From contig JAWZYU010000056.1 in NCBI GenBank assembly GCA_038380435.1, positions 2,356,001-2,420,000 on the forward strand: a stretch of DNA of 64,000 nucleotides, written 5' to 3'. Shown here one piece after another: positions 33,728-43,880 of the stretch. Source of the DNA: Ryuthela nishihirai. Lineage: Eukaryota > Arthropoda > Arachnida > Araneae > Heptathelidae. The notes under the pieces were generated by a model. That model ran no database searches. It saw only the letters and a list, made by a program, of their open reading frames with translations, and had not been told where the DNA came from. Position numbers and translations under genes: made by a program. The first letter of the stretch is position 1. Each line of letters opens with the position of its first letter.

Positions 33728-33887
33728 TACAGTCGCTCAAAAAAGTATCCGAACATTATGGTTGATTACAGAATTCAGAAAAAAATATCTGGCAACGATT
33801 TTTTTTTTAGAAATTAGTGATCTCGCAATCTTCGTGTCACGTGACACGAAGGACACAGTGTTCGGATATTTTCTTGAGCGACTGTGC
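33728..33887. mobile_element. Palindromic MITE, internally shortened
   Basis: The TACAGTCGCTCAAAAAAGTA left end, the central TTCGTGTCACGTGACACGAA hairpin top, and the right end TTGAGCGACTGTG are present. Part of the right arm (TTGCCAGAT to CAACCAT) is deleted. Confidence 0.9.
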
Positions 33888-33984
33888 CCTACTTAGACAG
33901 AAAAGGATTAAGAATTTTTTCACTCCTGACCAATTCTAAAAATGAGCCAACCCCAATCCCGATTACTGTCAAGTTATCCAATAG

Positions 33985-34356
33985 ACGGATCAGTCGGTAG
34001 CGCGCCAGGCTGGTAATCTACAGTTCCCAGGTTCGAGTCCCAGCTGGGTCAGCTTTCAGATTTATCTCTGCAAAACTCCCCGCTCTGACCACGGTCAGTA
34101 GGGGACACCTACGGGCTTGAATAGGCCGCCGTCTGTCGGATGAGACGTAAAGCCGTGGCCCCGTGTGCGGGAGAGCCATACTCTGTGCACGTTAAAGAAT
34201 ACGCTTGGTGGCCTTGGCGGGAGGCTACCATCTGTCCCCCAACAGCTGTTCCAGTGGGTCCGCTCTCCCAACCTTCTCTAAACCTTCGGGGTCCTTAAGA
34301 CCTGGCCATTTAGCCCATGGTGTGCAAAAAAGTGCCTCTAAGAGGTAAAATAAACA
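33985..34356 (+). mobile_element. SINE-A copy, 5' end slightly truncated
   Basis: Runs from CAGTCGGTAGCGCGCCAGGC to CTAAGAGGTAAAATAAAC with scattered substitutions. The first roughly 15 bp of the head, including half of the A box, are replaced. Confidence 0.92.
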
Positions 34357-35628
34357 AAAATCTAATAGACATAGATAGCGACAAATTTGGCGCATGAAGA
34401 ATTACCTGTTACGAGAGGGAGAAAAGATTTGAGCCTTATTATTATTATTAATTTTTATATTTTTCATCTTCAATTTCTTTTTTAGTTTAAATTTTTAAAA
34501 TAATTAATAATAATAGAAACATATTGCATTTTGCAATTCGCTGAAATGTTTCCTCCTTTTCATAACAAGTAATCGCACGTAAGAATAAATTAACCACCGT
34601 AAGAATAAATTAACCTACCAAAGTGTGGTAGGACCTTTATAGCTCATGGATATTGTATGTATGTACAACTTCATTCAAGAATTACAAAAACTAAATTAAT
34701 AATTTTACATGGTTAAAACATATTTAATTTAATTATAAGTAGTTGTTGATGTTCCTCAGTAAGTCATCTACAGGCGCACGAACAAGAAATAACATTATGT
34801 ATCGTATACAGATCAGAGAGAAAGATTAATGCCGGAAGGATGAGGGATCATCTAAGTTTTCGTTACCCTCAGATTTCTCACTCTTTCATATCTCTCTTTC
34901 TTTCTCTCTTTTAAAGGAATCTTTCTCAAAATTTTTTTATATTTCCTTAAAAGTGAGGTCTCCTACCATCTGTTTGGAAATTTAAATTCTGAAAAAACAC
35001 TGTCTATAAGAAGAGCATTACCGCAGTATTTCCTTAAGCAGGTACTAATTGCCAAAGAACGTATAAGGAAAAGAAGTTCAGCTTTGACAAAGCGTAAGTG
35101 GCGACCTCAAGTGGTGTTCGATTCGTATCATGAATTTGTTTAAGCTGGGAAGCAAACAATAAGGGACAAGGAAATTATGCATCAAAAATTTATATTTTAA
35201 AAAAGTAAAAAAAAATAACTGCACTTTGTATTTGAAAAAAATAATATCATGATTTTAATAAAGGTTTATTTTCTCCATTGGAATTATTTTTCGTTGAACC
35301 AACAATTATAAATTGAACGGATAGAGAAGATTTGAAATTAGCCTGAGGTTAATTTATAAAATAAATTATTACAATTAAAAGCTTTTTTGGTTGACAGTAA
35401 CAGGTAATTACAAAAGCGTTCGTCCCCTGTAATGTTCGTTTCACCTCTACGCCAAATGCACGATACTCGATTTTACATTAATCTCTATGGAAGCTTAACT
35501 TCTTCTCCCTCTATATTCTTTGCTAATTGCTCCCCGATTCTGAAGGAGAAGGCTCCCAGTACCATTCCGTTAATCCCTGTACCAACAGAAAGCCAAAATA
35601 CAACGTCAGCTTAAGTAACATTTCAAAA
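34357..35628. other. AT-rich unassigned stretch
   Basis: Contains short ATT/TTA microsatellite patches near 34,440 and a direct repeat of GTAAGAATAAATTAAC near 34,580-34,610. No coding feature recognised. Confidence 0.45.
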
Positions 35629-35901
35629 TAGACACTCCTTCTATTTTTGATTTTAATATTATTACTGGTGGATTCTGCCTATTTTTTATACTAATATTCA
35701 TTTATAAATATATTTTATCTAGGAAAAAATTTATTTATATTAAGTTTCATTATAATATTTGATAATAAATACGAATAATTTTCTTCCTAAATAAAATATA
35801 TTTATAGATAAACATTAGCATAAAGATTAGCACAAGAATCCACCAGTTTATATATATAAATATATGAAATATTAAAATCAAAAGTATAAGAAGTGTCTGT
35901 A
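35629..35901. mobile_element. Foldback MITE of about 273 bp
   Basis: The left end TAGACACTCCTTCTATTTTT and right end (complement TACAGACACTTCTTATACTT) are inverted. Both continue with TGATTTTAATATT, then ACTGGTGGATTCT/AGAATCCACCAGT, then TTTATAAATATATTTTATCT and its complement. TA at the ends suggests Tc1/mariner mobilisation. It lies about 70 bp upstream of the small open frame at 35,980. Confidence 0.85.
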
Positions 35902-35979
35902 TAGTATTATAATTTAAGTGATGTCAAAAATTTGGTACTTTCGTTTGATTGATTTTGGTTCTTAATTTTTCAGATCAAC

Positions 35980-36279
35980 CATGACGGGCGTTCTGAGGCG
36001 CCATCTATTGGTATCCTTTGTCATAGCAACCAGAATCTTCCTTCGGACTTTATAATGGAGCTCTACAGCCGGTTTGGAGAAAAGTGCGGCTGTTGTCTCT
36101 GCAGCTTCGGTAGTGGTTGGTACAATCTGACTCTCCGCAGTGCCGAGATATTAGATAAAATGTTGGCACAAGGAAGTTTAGAGTTCAAGGAGAAACTCAT
36201 CGCCGTAAAGCCATTGGACCCCAAGGAGCATATTCTTCTAGTGCTCGAATATGAGGGGCGGGGGTGGCTCAGTCGGTAG
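35980..36279 (+). CDS. Small open frame of unknown function, SINE-altered end
   Basis: Open frame of 99 codons from ATG 35,980 (context ACCATGA); a second in-frame ATG is at 36,055. A splice-acceptor-like pyrimidine tract TTCTTAATTTTTCAG ends at 35,972, so this could be a terminal exon. By eye the order of segments suggests a beta-alpha-beta-beta-alpha-beta (RRM-like) fold: SIGILCH, SDFIMELYSRFGEK, GCCLCSFG, GWYNLTLRS, AEILDKMLAQG, LIAVKPL. I do not recognise the family; a LINE or gag-like ORF1 fragment is possible. A SINE-A inserted one codon before the original stop: the flanking duplication shows the ancestral end was VLEYD-stop (TGA at about 36,869). The present frame reads into the SINE head (EGRGWLSR-stop). 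No frameshift is seen. Whether it is expressed is unknown. Confidence 0.5.
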   Translation, partial: HDGRSEAPSIGILCHSNQNLPSDFIMELYSRFGEKCGCCLCSFGSGWYNLTLRSAEILDKMLAQGSLEFKEKLIAVKPLDPKEHILLVLEYEGRGWLSR

Positions 36280-36855
36280 CGCGCCAGGCTCGTAATCTGT
36301 ACTTCCCATGTGGTTCGAGTCCCAGCTGGGTCAGCGTTTGAGATTTATCTCCGCAAAATTCCCCGGCCTGCCCATGGTCAGTAGGGGACACCGATGGGCA
36401 TGGAAAGGCCGCCATCCGTCGGATGGGACGTTAAATCGTGGTCCCGAGTGCGGGAGAGCCATACCCTGTGCACGTTAAAGAACTCGCTGGATGGCCTTGA
36501 CGGGAGTCTACTATCTGTCTCCCAACAGTTGTTCTAGTGGGTCCCCTCCCCCAACCTTCTCTGAACCTTCGGGGTCCATGTGACCTGGCCATTTAGCCCA
36601 TGGTGTGCAAAAAAGTGCCGCTCAGAGGTAAAACAAACCAACCCAACCCATACCACAACCTTCTCGGAGCCTTCGGGGTCCATGTGACCTGGCCATTTAG
36701 CCCATGGTGTGCAAAAAAGTGCCGCTCAGAGGTAAAACAAACCAACCCAACCCATACCACAACCTTCTCTGAGCCTTCGGGGTCCACGTGACCTGGTCAT
36801 TTAGCCCATGGTGTGCAAAAAAGTGCCGCTCAGAGGTAAAACAACCCAACCCAAC
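36255..36855 (+). mobile_element. SINE-A with triplicated 3' tail, 12-bp TSD
   Basis: GCTCGAATATGA (36,243-36,254) and GCTGGAATATGA (36,856-36,867) flank the whole unit with one mismatch. After a complete SINE ending at about 36,648, the last roughly 103 bp (AACCTTCTC(T/G)GAGCC to CAACCCAACCC) are repeated twice more, each joined through CATACCACAACCTTCTC. The target is the 3' end of the small open frame. Confidence 0.95.
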
Positions 36856-36929
36856 GCTGGAATATGATTGAATGATGCCATCCGACTTTTCACTATACAG
36901 GACAGTACTACATCTTATTGATGGCAGCA

Positions 36930-37220
36930 AAAGCCACCTTCGAGTGCTGGTTGAGGCCTATTGACACTGAGGCTGCGAAACAGCGGAGAGTACCTATCGT
37001 CTGCATTACTTATATATTATAGAAATCTTCTGTTTCTTCATATCTCTGATTTTTGTACTTTCGAATTATCAGCCTTATGTGCTGGTTGATGTCTATCAGA
37101 ACGCTGACATTAAGACTGCAGAGTAGCTGGGAGAGTACCTATCGTCTACATTATTTTAATATTATCGAATCAGTCAGTTCTTTCATATCTCTAAATATGG
37201 AACTTTCGAATTTTGAACCG
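36930..37220. repeat. Two diverged direct repeats of about 140 bp
   Basis: Both share TGTGCTGGTTGA or GAGTGCTGGTTGA, AGAGTACCTATCGTCT, TTTCATATCTCT and AACTTTCGAATT in the same order, at about 36,938 and 37,079. They lie just downstream of the small open frame and could be its 3' UTR. Confidence 0.7.
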
Positions 37221-37402
37221 TGCCGATGATTTATTGCCAATATGGTTAAGTAGCATTATGGTCTAATTTTTTCTGCAACTCTATACATGAATTTTGCCGA
37301 GAGTCTACCATTTTTAAGGGTAATATCGAGATCTTTTAATTTCAAAAACATGACATTCGCTACTTCAATATCATTTATTTGGGACAGATGTCCTAGTTCG
37401 AA

Positions 37403-37788
37403 GGGCGGGGGTGGCTCAGTCGTTAGCGCGCCAGGCTCGTAATCTGTAGTTCCCAGGTTCGAGTCCCAGCTGGGTCAGCGTTGAGATTTATCTCCGCAAA
37501 ATTCCCCGCCCTACCCACGTTCAGTAGGGGACACCGATGGGCTTGGAAAGGCCGCCGTCCGTCGGATGGGACGTTAAGCTGTGGCCCCGTGTGCGGGAGA
37601 GCCATACCCTGCGTACGTTAAAGAACACGCTGGATGGCCTTGACGGGAAGCTACCATCTGTCTCCCAACAGCTGTTCCAGTTTGTCCCCTCCCCCAACCT
37701 TCTCTGAGCCTTCGGCGTCCATGTGACCTGACCATTTAGCCCATGGTGTGCAAAAAAGTGCCGCTCAGAGGTAAAACAACTCAACCCA
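37403..37788 (+). mobile_element. SINE-A full length, 8-bp TSD
   Basis: AGTTCGAA at 37,395-37,402 and 37,789-37,796. Complete from GGGCGGGGGTGGCTCAGTCG to ACAACTCAACCC. Confidence 0.95.
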
Positions 37789-37819
37789 AGTTCGAAACTC
37801 TGTTAGTTTCGTGGATAGT

Positions 37820-38112
37820 TGGGTGAGGGGACCCACTGGACAGTTGTTGAGAAAAGGGTGTCAGCCTCCCGTCAAGGCCATCCAGCGTGTTCTTTAACGT
37901 ACGTGGGTGTGTCTCTCCCACGCACGGAACCACGGCTTAACGTCCCATCCGACGGATGGCGGCCTTTGGAAGCCCAACAGTGACCCCTATTCACTGTAGG
38001 CAGGGCGGGGGTGTTTGGCAGAGAATAATCTCTACACTTGCCCAACTGGAACCCGAACTTGATAATTGTAGGTTACGAGCCTGGCACGCTACCAACTGAG
38101 CCTCCCCTGTCA
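37820..38112 (-). mobile_element. SINE-A copy, tail-truncated, old
   Basis: Starts at GTTGGGTGAGGGGACCCACT and ends at a decayed head (GAGCCTCCCCTGTCACCG). It contains the diagnostic GTTGTTGAGAAAAGGGTGTC, which is repeated in the right duplication copy at 44,219. Confidence 0.88.
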
Positions 38113-38302
38113 CCGTAATAAAAAAATGGGAATAATAAAAATAGAAAGTAGCAGGGAAAAGAGAAATGGTCACAAAAAATAGATGAATAAATAGTAAAGA
38201 GGCAGAATAAAACGATAAGATGATAGTGATAAAAAAATAAGAATTAGAGGGAGAGGCAAAAAGGGGGGATGGAAATAATGAGAAACAAAATATGAAAGAT
38301 GG

Positions 38303-38609
38303 ATTGGGTTGGTTTGTTTTACCTCTGAGCGGCACTTTTTTGCACACCATGGGCTAAATGGCCAGGCCACATGGACCCCGAAGTCTCAGAGAAGGTTGGG
38401 GAGGGGACCCACTGGACTGATGGTAGCCTCCCGTCAAGACCATCCAGTGTGTTCTTTAACGTGGACAGGGTATGGCTCTCCCGCACACGGGGCCACGGCT
38501 TAACGTCCCGTCCGACGGACGTCGGCCTTTCCAAGCCCATCGGTGTCCCCTACTGACCGTGGGCAGGGCGGGGAGTTTTGCGGAGATAAATCTCAACGCT
38601 GATCCAGCA
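38303..38609 (-). mobile_element. SINE-A copy, head-truncated, 14-bp TSD
   Basis: AATATGAAAGATGG (38,289-38,302) and AATAAGAAAGATGG (38,610-38,623) differ at one position. The copy lacks CAGCTGTTGGGAGACAGA and the tRNA head. The right-copy equivalent has an extra tail unit. Confidence 0.94.
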
Positions 38610-38971
38610 AATAAGAAAGATGGCGAACAGAAAAAAATAGATATAAAATCTTGAAATCCAGACAGTGTTTGAATCTGTTATGTGTTTATGGTTAGAAATG
38701 TCAATCATGAGAATACTTCTAAATTTTAAGAAATATTTATTATTATTATTGATATAATTAATTTTAATTTTGGAAAGATACGAAGTATACTAAAGTGTAA
38801 GAAGAGGGGAGAGCGGCAAAAGCGTTCACAAAATCCGTCTCGACGTTGATTGGTGCAGCCACGAACATCGAACCACGCGAAACTGAGATGAGGGACGGAC
38901 CCGTCAGCGCTCCGCAAGTTGTGGCATATCGGAGATATTCTTTAGTGCACAAGGTCCCGTACGAGATTTTT

Positions 38972-39325
38972 TGTTGGTTTGTTTTACCTCTGAGTTGCAC
39001 ACCATGGGCTAAATGGCCAGGACACATGGACCCCGAAGGCTCAGAGAATGGTCGGGGAGGGGACCCACTGGAACAGCTGTTGGTAGACAGATGATAGCCT
39101 CCCGTCAAGGCCATCCAGTGTGTTCTTTAACGTGCACAGGGTATGGCTCTAACGCACACGGAGCACGGATTTGCGTCTCATCCGACAGATGGCTTCCTTT
39201 CGAAGCCCATTGGTGTTCCCCTCTGACCATGGGAAGGCGGGTAGATTTGTGGATATAAATCTCAAAGCTGTCTCAGCTCGGACTTGAACCTAGGAACTGC
39301 AGATTAAGAGCCTGACGCGCTACCG
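38972..39325 (-). mobile_element. SINE-A copy, diverged
   Basis: Starts TTGGTTTGTTTTACCTCTGA and has lost the GCGGCACTTTTT block (TGAGTTGCACACC instead). It ends in a broken head, CCTGACGCGCTACCG. Confidence 0.9.
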
Positions 39326-39649
39326 TCCACATTCAACTTGGAAACTTAACTATAACTTCACTGGATTAAAAATTAAAGAGCAGTATTACAGAAATTGAAA
39401 TTAAAGATTACATACTTCGTAATCCTTAACCTCCAGCTCAAGATCTAAACGGTAAAGATCTAAACGAAATCTTAAACAAAAGCGTTGCGTTTTTTCACCC
39501 ATAGGAGGTGAGGAGTCAACTCATTGTAAGGAAAACTTCGTAAATTTACACTTCACTACCAAAATTTCAAATTTCTAGTATAAATGAATTTTTGGTAATA
39601 TTCTTCTTCAACAAACCCAAGATCTATGAATGTAAAATCTTGATGCAGG
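39326..39649. other. Unassigned stretch in the left duplication copy
   Basis: No motif recognised. GATCTAAACG is repeated in tandem near 39,442 and 39,456. Confidence 0.4.
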
Positions 39650-40060
39650 CCGGAAATGCCCCATGGTGTGTGACCAACAGACAACGCATGTGGATTTAGG
39701 CGTCCAACATATTTACCCCCGTATAAAGCAGACCTCTAAGAAATTCTTAGAAGCTGTGGACAAAAATCTTCACGATTTCATTACCAACATTTTGAAGTAT
39801 GATCAAGATCCTATTAGGAGATTCAAGAGGGCTAAACTATTGATTTACATTTAGGAAATCTTTTTCGTCTAGTACCCTGATCTACGATATTTATCATTGT
39901 TTTTCTGCCCTTTGGTGCTCACCTTTTGGTGATTTTTGTGTTGTCCTTTGCGACTCATGCCACTTATTGGATACCCTCAGATGGAGAAGGTTATGTAATC
40001 TTTTATCATGGTACTTCGAAAAATCGTAATTATGCTACATATCTTTTACAGTTTTAGTAT
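39650..40060 (+). pseudogene. Jockey-like LINE 3' remnant, left copy
   Basis: AATGCCCCATGGTGTGTGAC translates as NAPWCVTNRQ, matching NAPWFVTNRQ of the Jockey-like ORFs at 42 and 52 kb. The following 170 bp, in shifted frames, give the decayed C-terminus (frame with LEAVDKNLHDFITNILKYDQ). Then comes the 3' UTR related to 7,010-7,160. Confidence 0.7.
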
Positions 40061-40583
40061 TTTCAACTTTTTCTCGTTTAAAGGGTGTAATTATAGTGAT
40101 TGTGAGGCCAAAAGTTCGAATCGTAGTATGTCATCAATACCTACTTATCCCAACCCAAAGAGAGCTTTTATCTCTAAAAACAAAATGATGTCTACGGAGA
40201 GACGATAAAGTGAACATATTATGCATTTTTTTTTATCCAGCTTCAAAAAATTTCGAATCCCGCTCCAACACGTACAGAAACCTTTCTAGAATACATTCAA
40301 AAACTACTACAGGATTAAATATATATATATCAAAAAAAATTAAATTATATATATTTTATTTCAGTATTTCTGCTGGTAGCTATAATTAAAGATTAATGAC
40401 TCTTAATAAACAATTATTAACCAAACATTAATGCATACAGCTATGCGTTGCTTAACATCCACGATACGTTCCGTGAATTGGACGTTCTGCGAACTCCATG
40501 CTATATACTTAGCAAAGTTATATGGGATAGTGTGGTGTATTGACTAAATAGCCAAGATAGATTGATTGATTGATGATGATGAG
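40061..40583. other. AT-rich stretch ending in TGAT microsatellite
   Basis: No coding feature. It ends in (GATT)n(GAT)n at 40,558-40,583, directly against a SINE tail. Confidence 0.5.
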
Positions 40584-40973
40584 TTGGGTTGTTTTACCTC
40601 TGAGCGGCACTTTTTTGCACACCATGGGTTAAATGGCCAGGTCACATGGACCCGAAGGCTCAGAGAAGGTTGGGGGAGGGGACCCACTGGAACAGCTGTT
40701 GGGAGACAGATGGTAGCCTCTCGTCAAGGCCATCCAATATGTTCTTTAACGTGCACAGGGTATGGCTCTCCCACACACGGGGCCACGGCTTAACGTCCTA
40801 TCCGACGGACGGCGGCCTTTCCAATCTCACCTTTCCATCGGTGTCCCCTACTGACCGTGAGCAGGGCGGGAATTTTGCGGAGATAAATCTCAACGCTGAC
40901 CCAGCTGGGACTCGAACCTGGGAACTACAGATTACGAGCCTGGCGCGCTACTGACTGAGCCACCCCCCGCCCC
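40584..40973 (-). mobile_element. SINE-A full length, hybrid at deletion point
   Basis: The left flank (GATGATGATGAG) equals that of the SINE at 47,103. The right flank (CGCTTGTGGGAAGC) equals that of the SINE at 50,442. No target duplication matches its own two flanks. The right part shares the private variant GACCGTGAGCAGG with the 50.4-kb SINE, and the left part lacks that copy's CACAAGAACCCC variant. Confidence 0.93.
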
Positions 40974-41057
40974 CGCTTGTGGGAAGCTGGCTTTCTTTTC
41001 TTTAGACCTTCTTTGCTTTGGCTTTCTGTTATAGTGGGTGTTCCCTGTACTCTGTCG

Positions 41058-41368
41058 TTAGTGGGCCATGCTCTGGCCAGAATCTGCGGTTCGAGTCACA
41101 GCTAGGCCAGCATTGCGAGTCATCTCCGCAAACCTAAGTAGGGAACAAATATGGGTTTGGAAAGGCTGCCGTCTGTCGGATGGGACGTTAATCCGTGGCG
41201 CCACGTGCACATTAAAGAACACACTGAATGGCCTTAACAAGAGACTATCATCTGTCTCCTAACAGCTTCCCTCCAACTTTCTCTGATCTCACGAGGTCCT
41301 CGTGACCTGGCCATTTACCCCATTGTGAGCGAAAAGTGCCACTCAGAGGTAAAACAACCCACCCCAAG
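41058..41368 (+). mobile_element. SINE-A copy, old
   Basis: Degraded head (GTTAGTGGGCCATGCTCTGG, B box GGTTCGAGTCAC) to ACTCAGAGGTAAAACAACCC, with several internal deletions. The same old copy is at 50,915-51,222. Confidence 0.88.
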
Positions 41369-41369
41369 A

Positions 41370-42902
41370 CGTAGAATTCCTGGACTTTGCTTAAGTTCGG
41401 TAGGTGTCGCATTGGCCGGATTTGATTTTATTTGTTTTTAGATGTAATTGTACCTGATACGATACATACTAGATTTAGCTTTCTTCCTGAAGACGTTGTA
41501 CTACATCGTAGATCGTTGATCGTTACATCATAAAATGAAGTACCAGGTACAATAGTACCCATAACCTGCTTCATCTGCGAATATGCCTAATTGGCATCAG
41601 TTTGAAAAAACAAACAAAAGTAAACCACACAATGGTGGGCCCCAAAGGGCAAAAGAACATAAAACAAAGAGTAGTAATGATGCACAAGAGACCTAAAATG
41701 GATAACTTTTTTTAGCGAAAGCCATCATCTTAGACCTCTTGTATCTGTTAAGGACTTCATGATCGTAGTCCTCAAGGCAGGATCTGACTCGTAGAAACCT
41801 CGCGAGACAAACTTCAGATATGTGTAAATATGATCAATTCCCAGATCTTTATGCAATTGTCTATTGGTTACAAACCAGGGGGCATTGACCACACATCGCA
41901 GGATTTTATTCTGCAAGACCTGTATCTTGTGAATGTTCGTGGGAGTTGTGTTTGCCCAAATTGGGGAAGCATAGGATATCAGAGGTCGAATGACCATGTG
42001 ATAAATTAGTAATTTATGATCAATGGATAATACTGAGTTTCTTCCTAGAAGAGTCCCCAGTTGACATCTGACAGAGTTAACTTTTGTGATGATTCCGTGT
42101 ATATGGGGATCCCACTTAAGCTTCTGATGCACAGTGACTCCCAAATATTTGACAGTCTCCTGCCACTTGAATTGTTCATCTAAAAAGTGTAAAGTTAGAG
42201 GATTTTGAATCCTCTTACCACAGAAGAGGATGGCGTTACTTTTCTCAGTGTTGATCTTTATTTTCCATTTTTCATACCAGGTATACATTTTATCAAGGCA
42301 ATTCTGAAGTCTTCTGATTGCAAAATCAACTCCCAAGGAAGGGAAGATGAGAGCAATGTCATCAGCATATTGTGCGATAACGATTCGCTCATATGAAGGA
42401 ATGCAGAGAGATATAATGAGAAGGGAGTAGGGCCTAGAAGAGAGCCTTGAGGAACTCCAGCGGCCACTACTCTCTTGGTAGAAATAGAAGATTTAATATG
42501 AACCTGGAAAGTTCGATTTAAGAGGTACGATTGAATGATACAGGTGAGTCCCGTAGGCACTCCAATCTTGGAGAGTTTGTAAATGAGGCCGTCCATCCAG
42601 ATGCGGTCAAAAACCTTGGCCACGTCTAGAAAGACGGCAGCAACTGTTTCCTTCTTGTTCAGTGTCTCAGAAATAGTTTCCACAACTCTGAGGACCTGAT
42701 GTTCTGTCGATCTTTTACGCCTGAAACCAAATTGGGTTTCAGATAAGACAGGATGGATTGAGAGGAACTCTTCCGATCTGTTCAGGATAATACGTTCAAA
42801 CAGTTTTCCTTGGCAGGGAAGCAGACTGATTGGACGATAGCTTTCAGGAAATACAGCGTCAATGATTGTTTGAGAGGCTCCAACCTCCCAATATCTATTC
42901 AT
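41370..42902 (-). pseudogene. Jockey-like LINE reverse transcriptase, left copy
   Basis: 5'-truncated RT of a Jockey-type LINE. 42,902-42,258 gives SYRPISLLPCQGKLFERIIL, ETQFGFRRKRSTEHQVLR and VAAVFLDVAKVFDRIW (first catalytic Asp; usually AFD, here VFD). It then gives GVPTGLTCIIQSYLLNRTFQ and VAAGVPQGSLLGPTPF. A frameshift just before the YADD box moves the frame to 42,336-41,725: DFAIRRLQNCLDKM, WKIKINTEKSNAILF, VKYLGVTVHQKLKWDPHI, VIRPLISYASPIWANTTPTN and VVNAPWFVTNRQLHKDLGI. A 24-bp deletion near 41,785 removes residues present in the 51.6-kb copy and shifts the C-terminus. The 3' UTR runs to about 41,370. Confidence 0.93.
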
Positions 42903-43028
42903 CGTTTTGAATCATTTAAACGTTATCTCTGAGGCATCATGATGCAATCGCTATTCCAGACCGACAATGCAGTGTCCCAAAATGAAATGATCAAGCATTA
43001 ACTTCCTTAACACTATATTGAATTTTCT

Positions 43029-43110
43029 ATGATTAGTTATGGTAGTGAAACTTGGATCTTTCGTAAACAAGATAACAGGAAACTTGATGCCTTTGATTTC
43101 TAGATACTTA
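43029..43110 (+). pseudogene. Short RTE-like LINE fragment
   Basis: ATTAGTTATGGTAGTGAAAC through GAAACTTGATGCCTTTGATT reads SYGSETWIFRKQDNRKLDAF, a piece of the RTE-like RT C-terminal region. A SINE-A tail follows directly. Confidence 0.85.
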
Positions 43111-43114
43111 AGCA

Positions 43115-43505
43115 GTTGAATTGGGTTGTTTTACCTCTGAACGGCACTTTTTTGCACACCATGGGCTAAATGGCTAGGTCACATGGACCCCGAAGGCTCA
43201 AAGAAGGATGGAAGACGGGACCCACTGGAACAGCTGTTGGGAGACAGATGGTAGCCTCCCGTCAAGGCCATCCAGCGTGTTCTTTAACGTGCACAGGGTA
43301 TGTCTCTCCCGCACACGAGGCCACGGCTTAACGTCTCATCCGACGGACGGCGGCCTATTCCAAGCCCATCGGTGTCCCCTACTGACCGTGGCCAAGGCGT
43401 GGAATTTTGCGGAGATAAATCTCAAAGCTGACCCAGCTGGGACTCGAACCTGGGAACTACAGATTACGAGCCTGGCGCGCTACCGACTGAGCACACCCGC
43501 TCCAC
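43115..43505 (-). mobile_element. SINE-A full length
   Basis: GAATTGGGTTGTTTTACCTC to a head with a small deletion (GAGCACACCCGCTCC). No TSD could be assigned. Confidence 0.93.
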
Positions 43506-43835
43506 TGCAACAGGTCAAAATTCCTCCTCTCCTTAGAATTTTCTGGTTACGCCATTGGTAACCTGATCTCAAATTCAGATTCAATGAATTCCTTTAAATT
43601 AATATGGTGGAGTAAACAGGTTGCATATTGGAGCCATTACCGACTTTTGTCTGAATTCCATAAGAGCATTTTGACAATGAAACACTCAAATAGTTCATGG
43701 TTCAGAATTTCATTCCACAATGATCAGTATGAAATATGATGGGCATTAAGTCCGCCCCCATCAAGGTCCGGAGTACGCCATGTGTGAATGACATCTTAAT
43801 CATTCAGAATTTCTATAAATAATATAAATAAATAC
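43506..43835. other. Unassigned stretch
   Basis: No feature recognised between two SINE groups. Confidence 0.4.
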
Positions 43836-43880
43836 CCCCTCAAGCAGCTGTTTGCCACATAGGTCTGACAGGAGACTGTC
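43836..43880 (-). mobile_element. SINE-B 3' fragment
   Basis: AATACCCCCTCAAGCAGCTG through GGTCTGACAGGAGACTGTC is the reversed SINE-B tail. It is cut by the SINE-A structure that follows. Confidence 0.85.

Larger units (their letters stand above)
37820..42606. repeat. Segmental duplication, left copy (with internal deletion)
   Basis: 37,820-40,650 is collinear and nearly identical with 44,219-47,170, and 40,860-42,606 with 50,720-52,489. The two parts join inside one SINE-A (40,584-40,973). The material between the equivalent SINEs in the right copy (about 3.3 kb) is absent here. Both outer boundaries lie in repeats: the left within a SINE-A body (GTTGGGTGAGGGGACC), the right within a Jockey-like ORF. 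Confidence 0.92.

Noticed and set aside
43029..43110. A separate small gene
   Set aside because: The sequence matches the C-terminal region of the RTE-like reverse transcriptase at 29-30 kb and is only a fragment.
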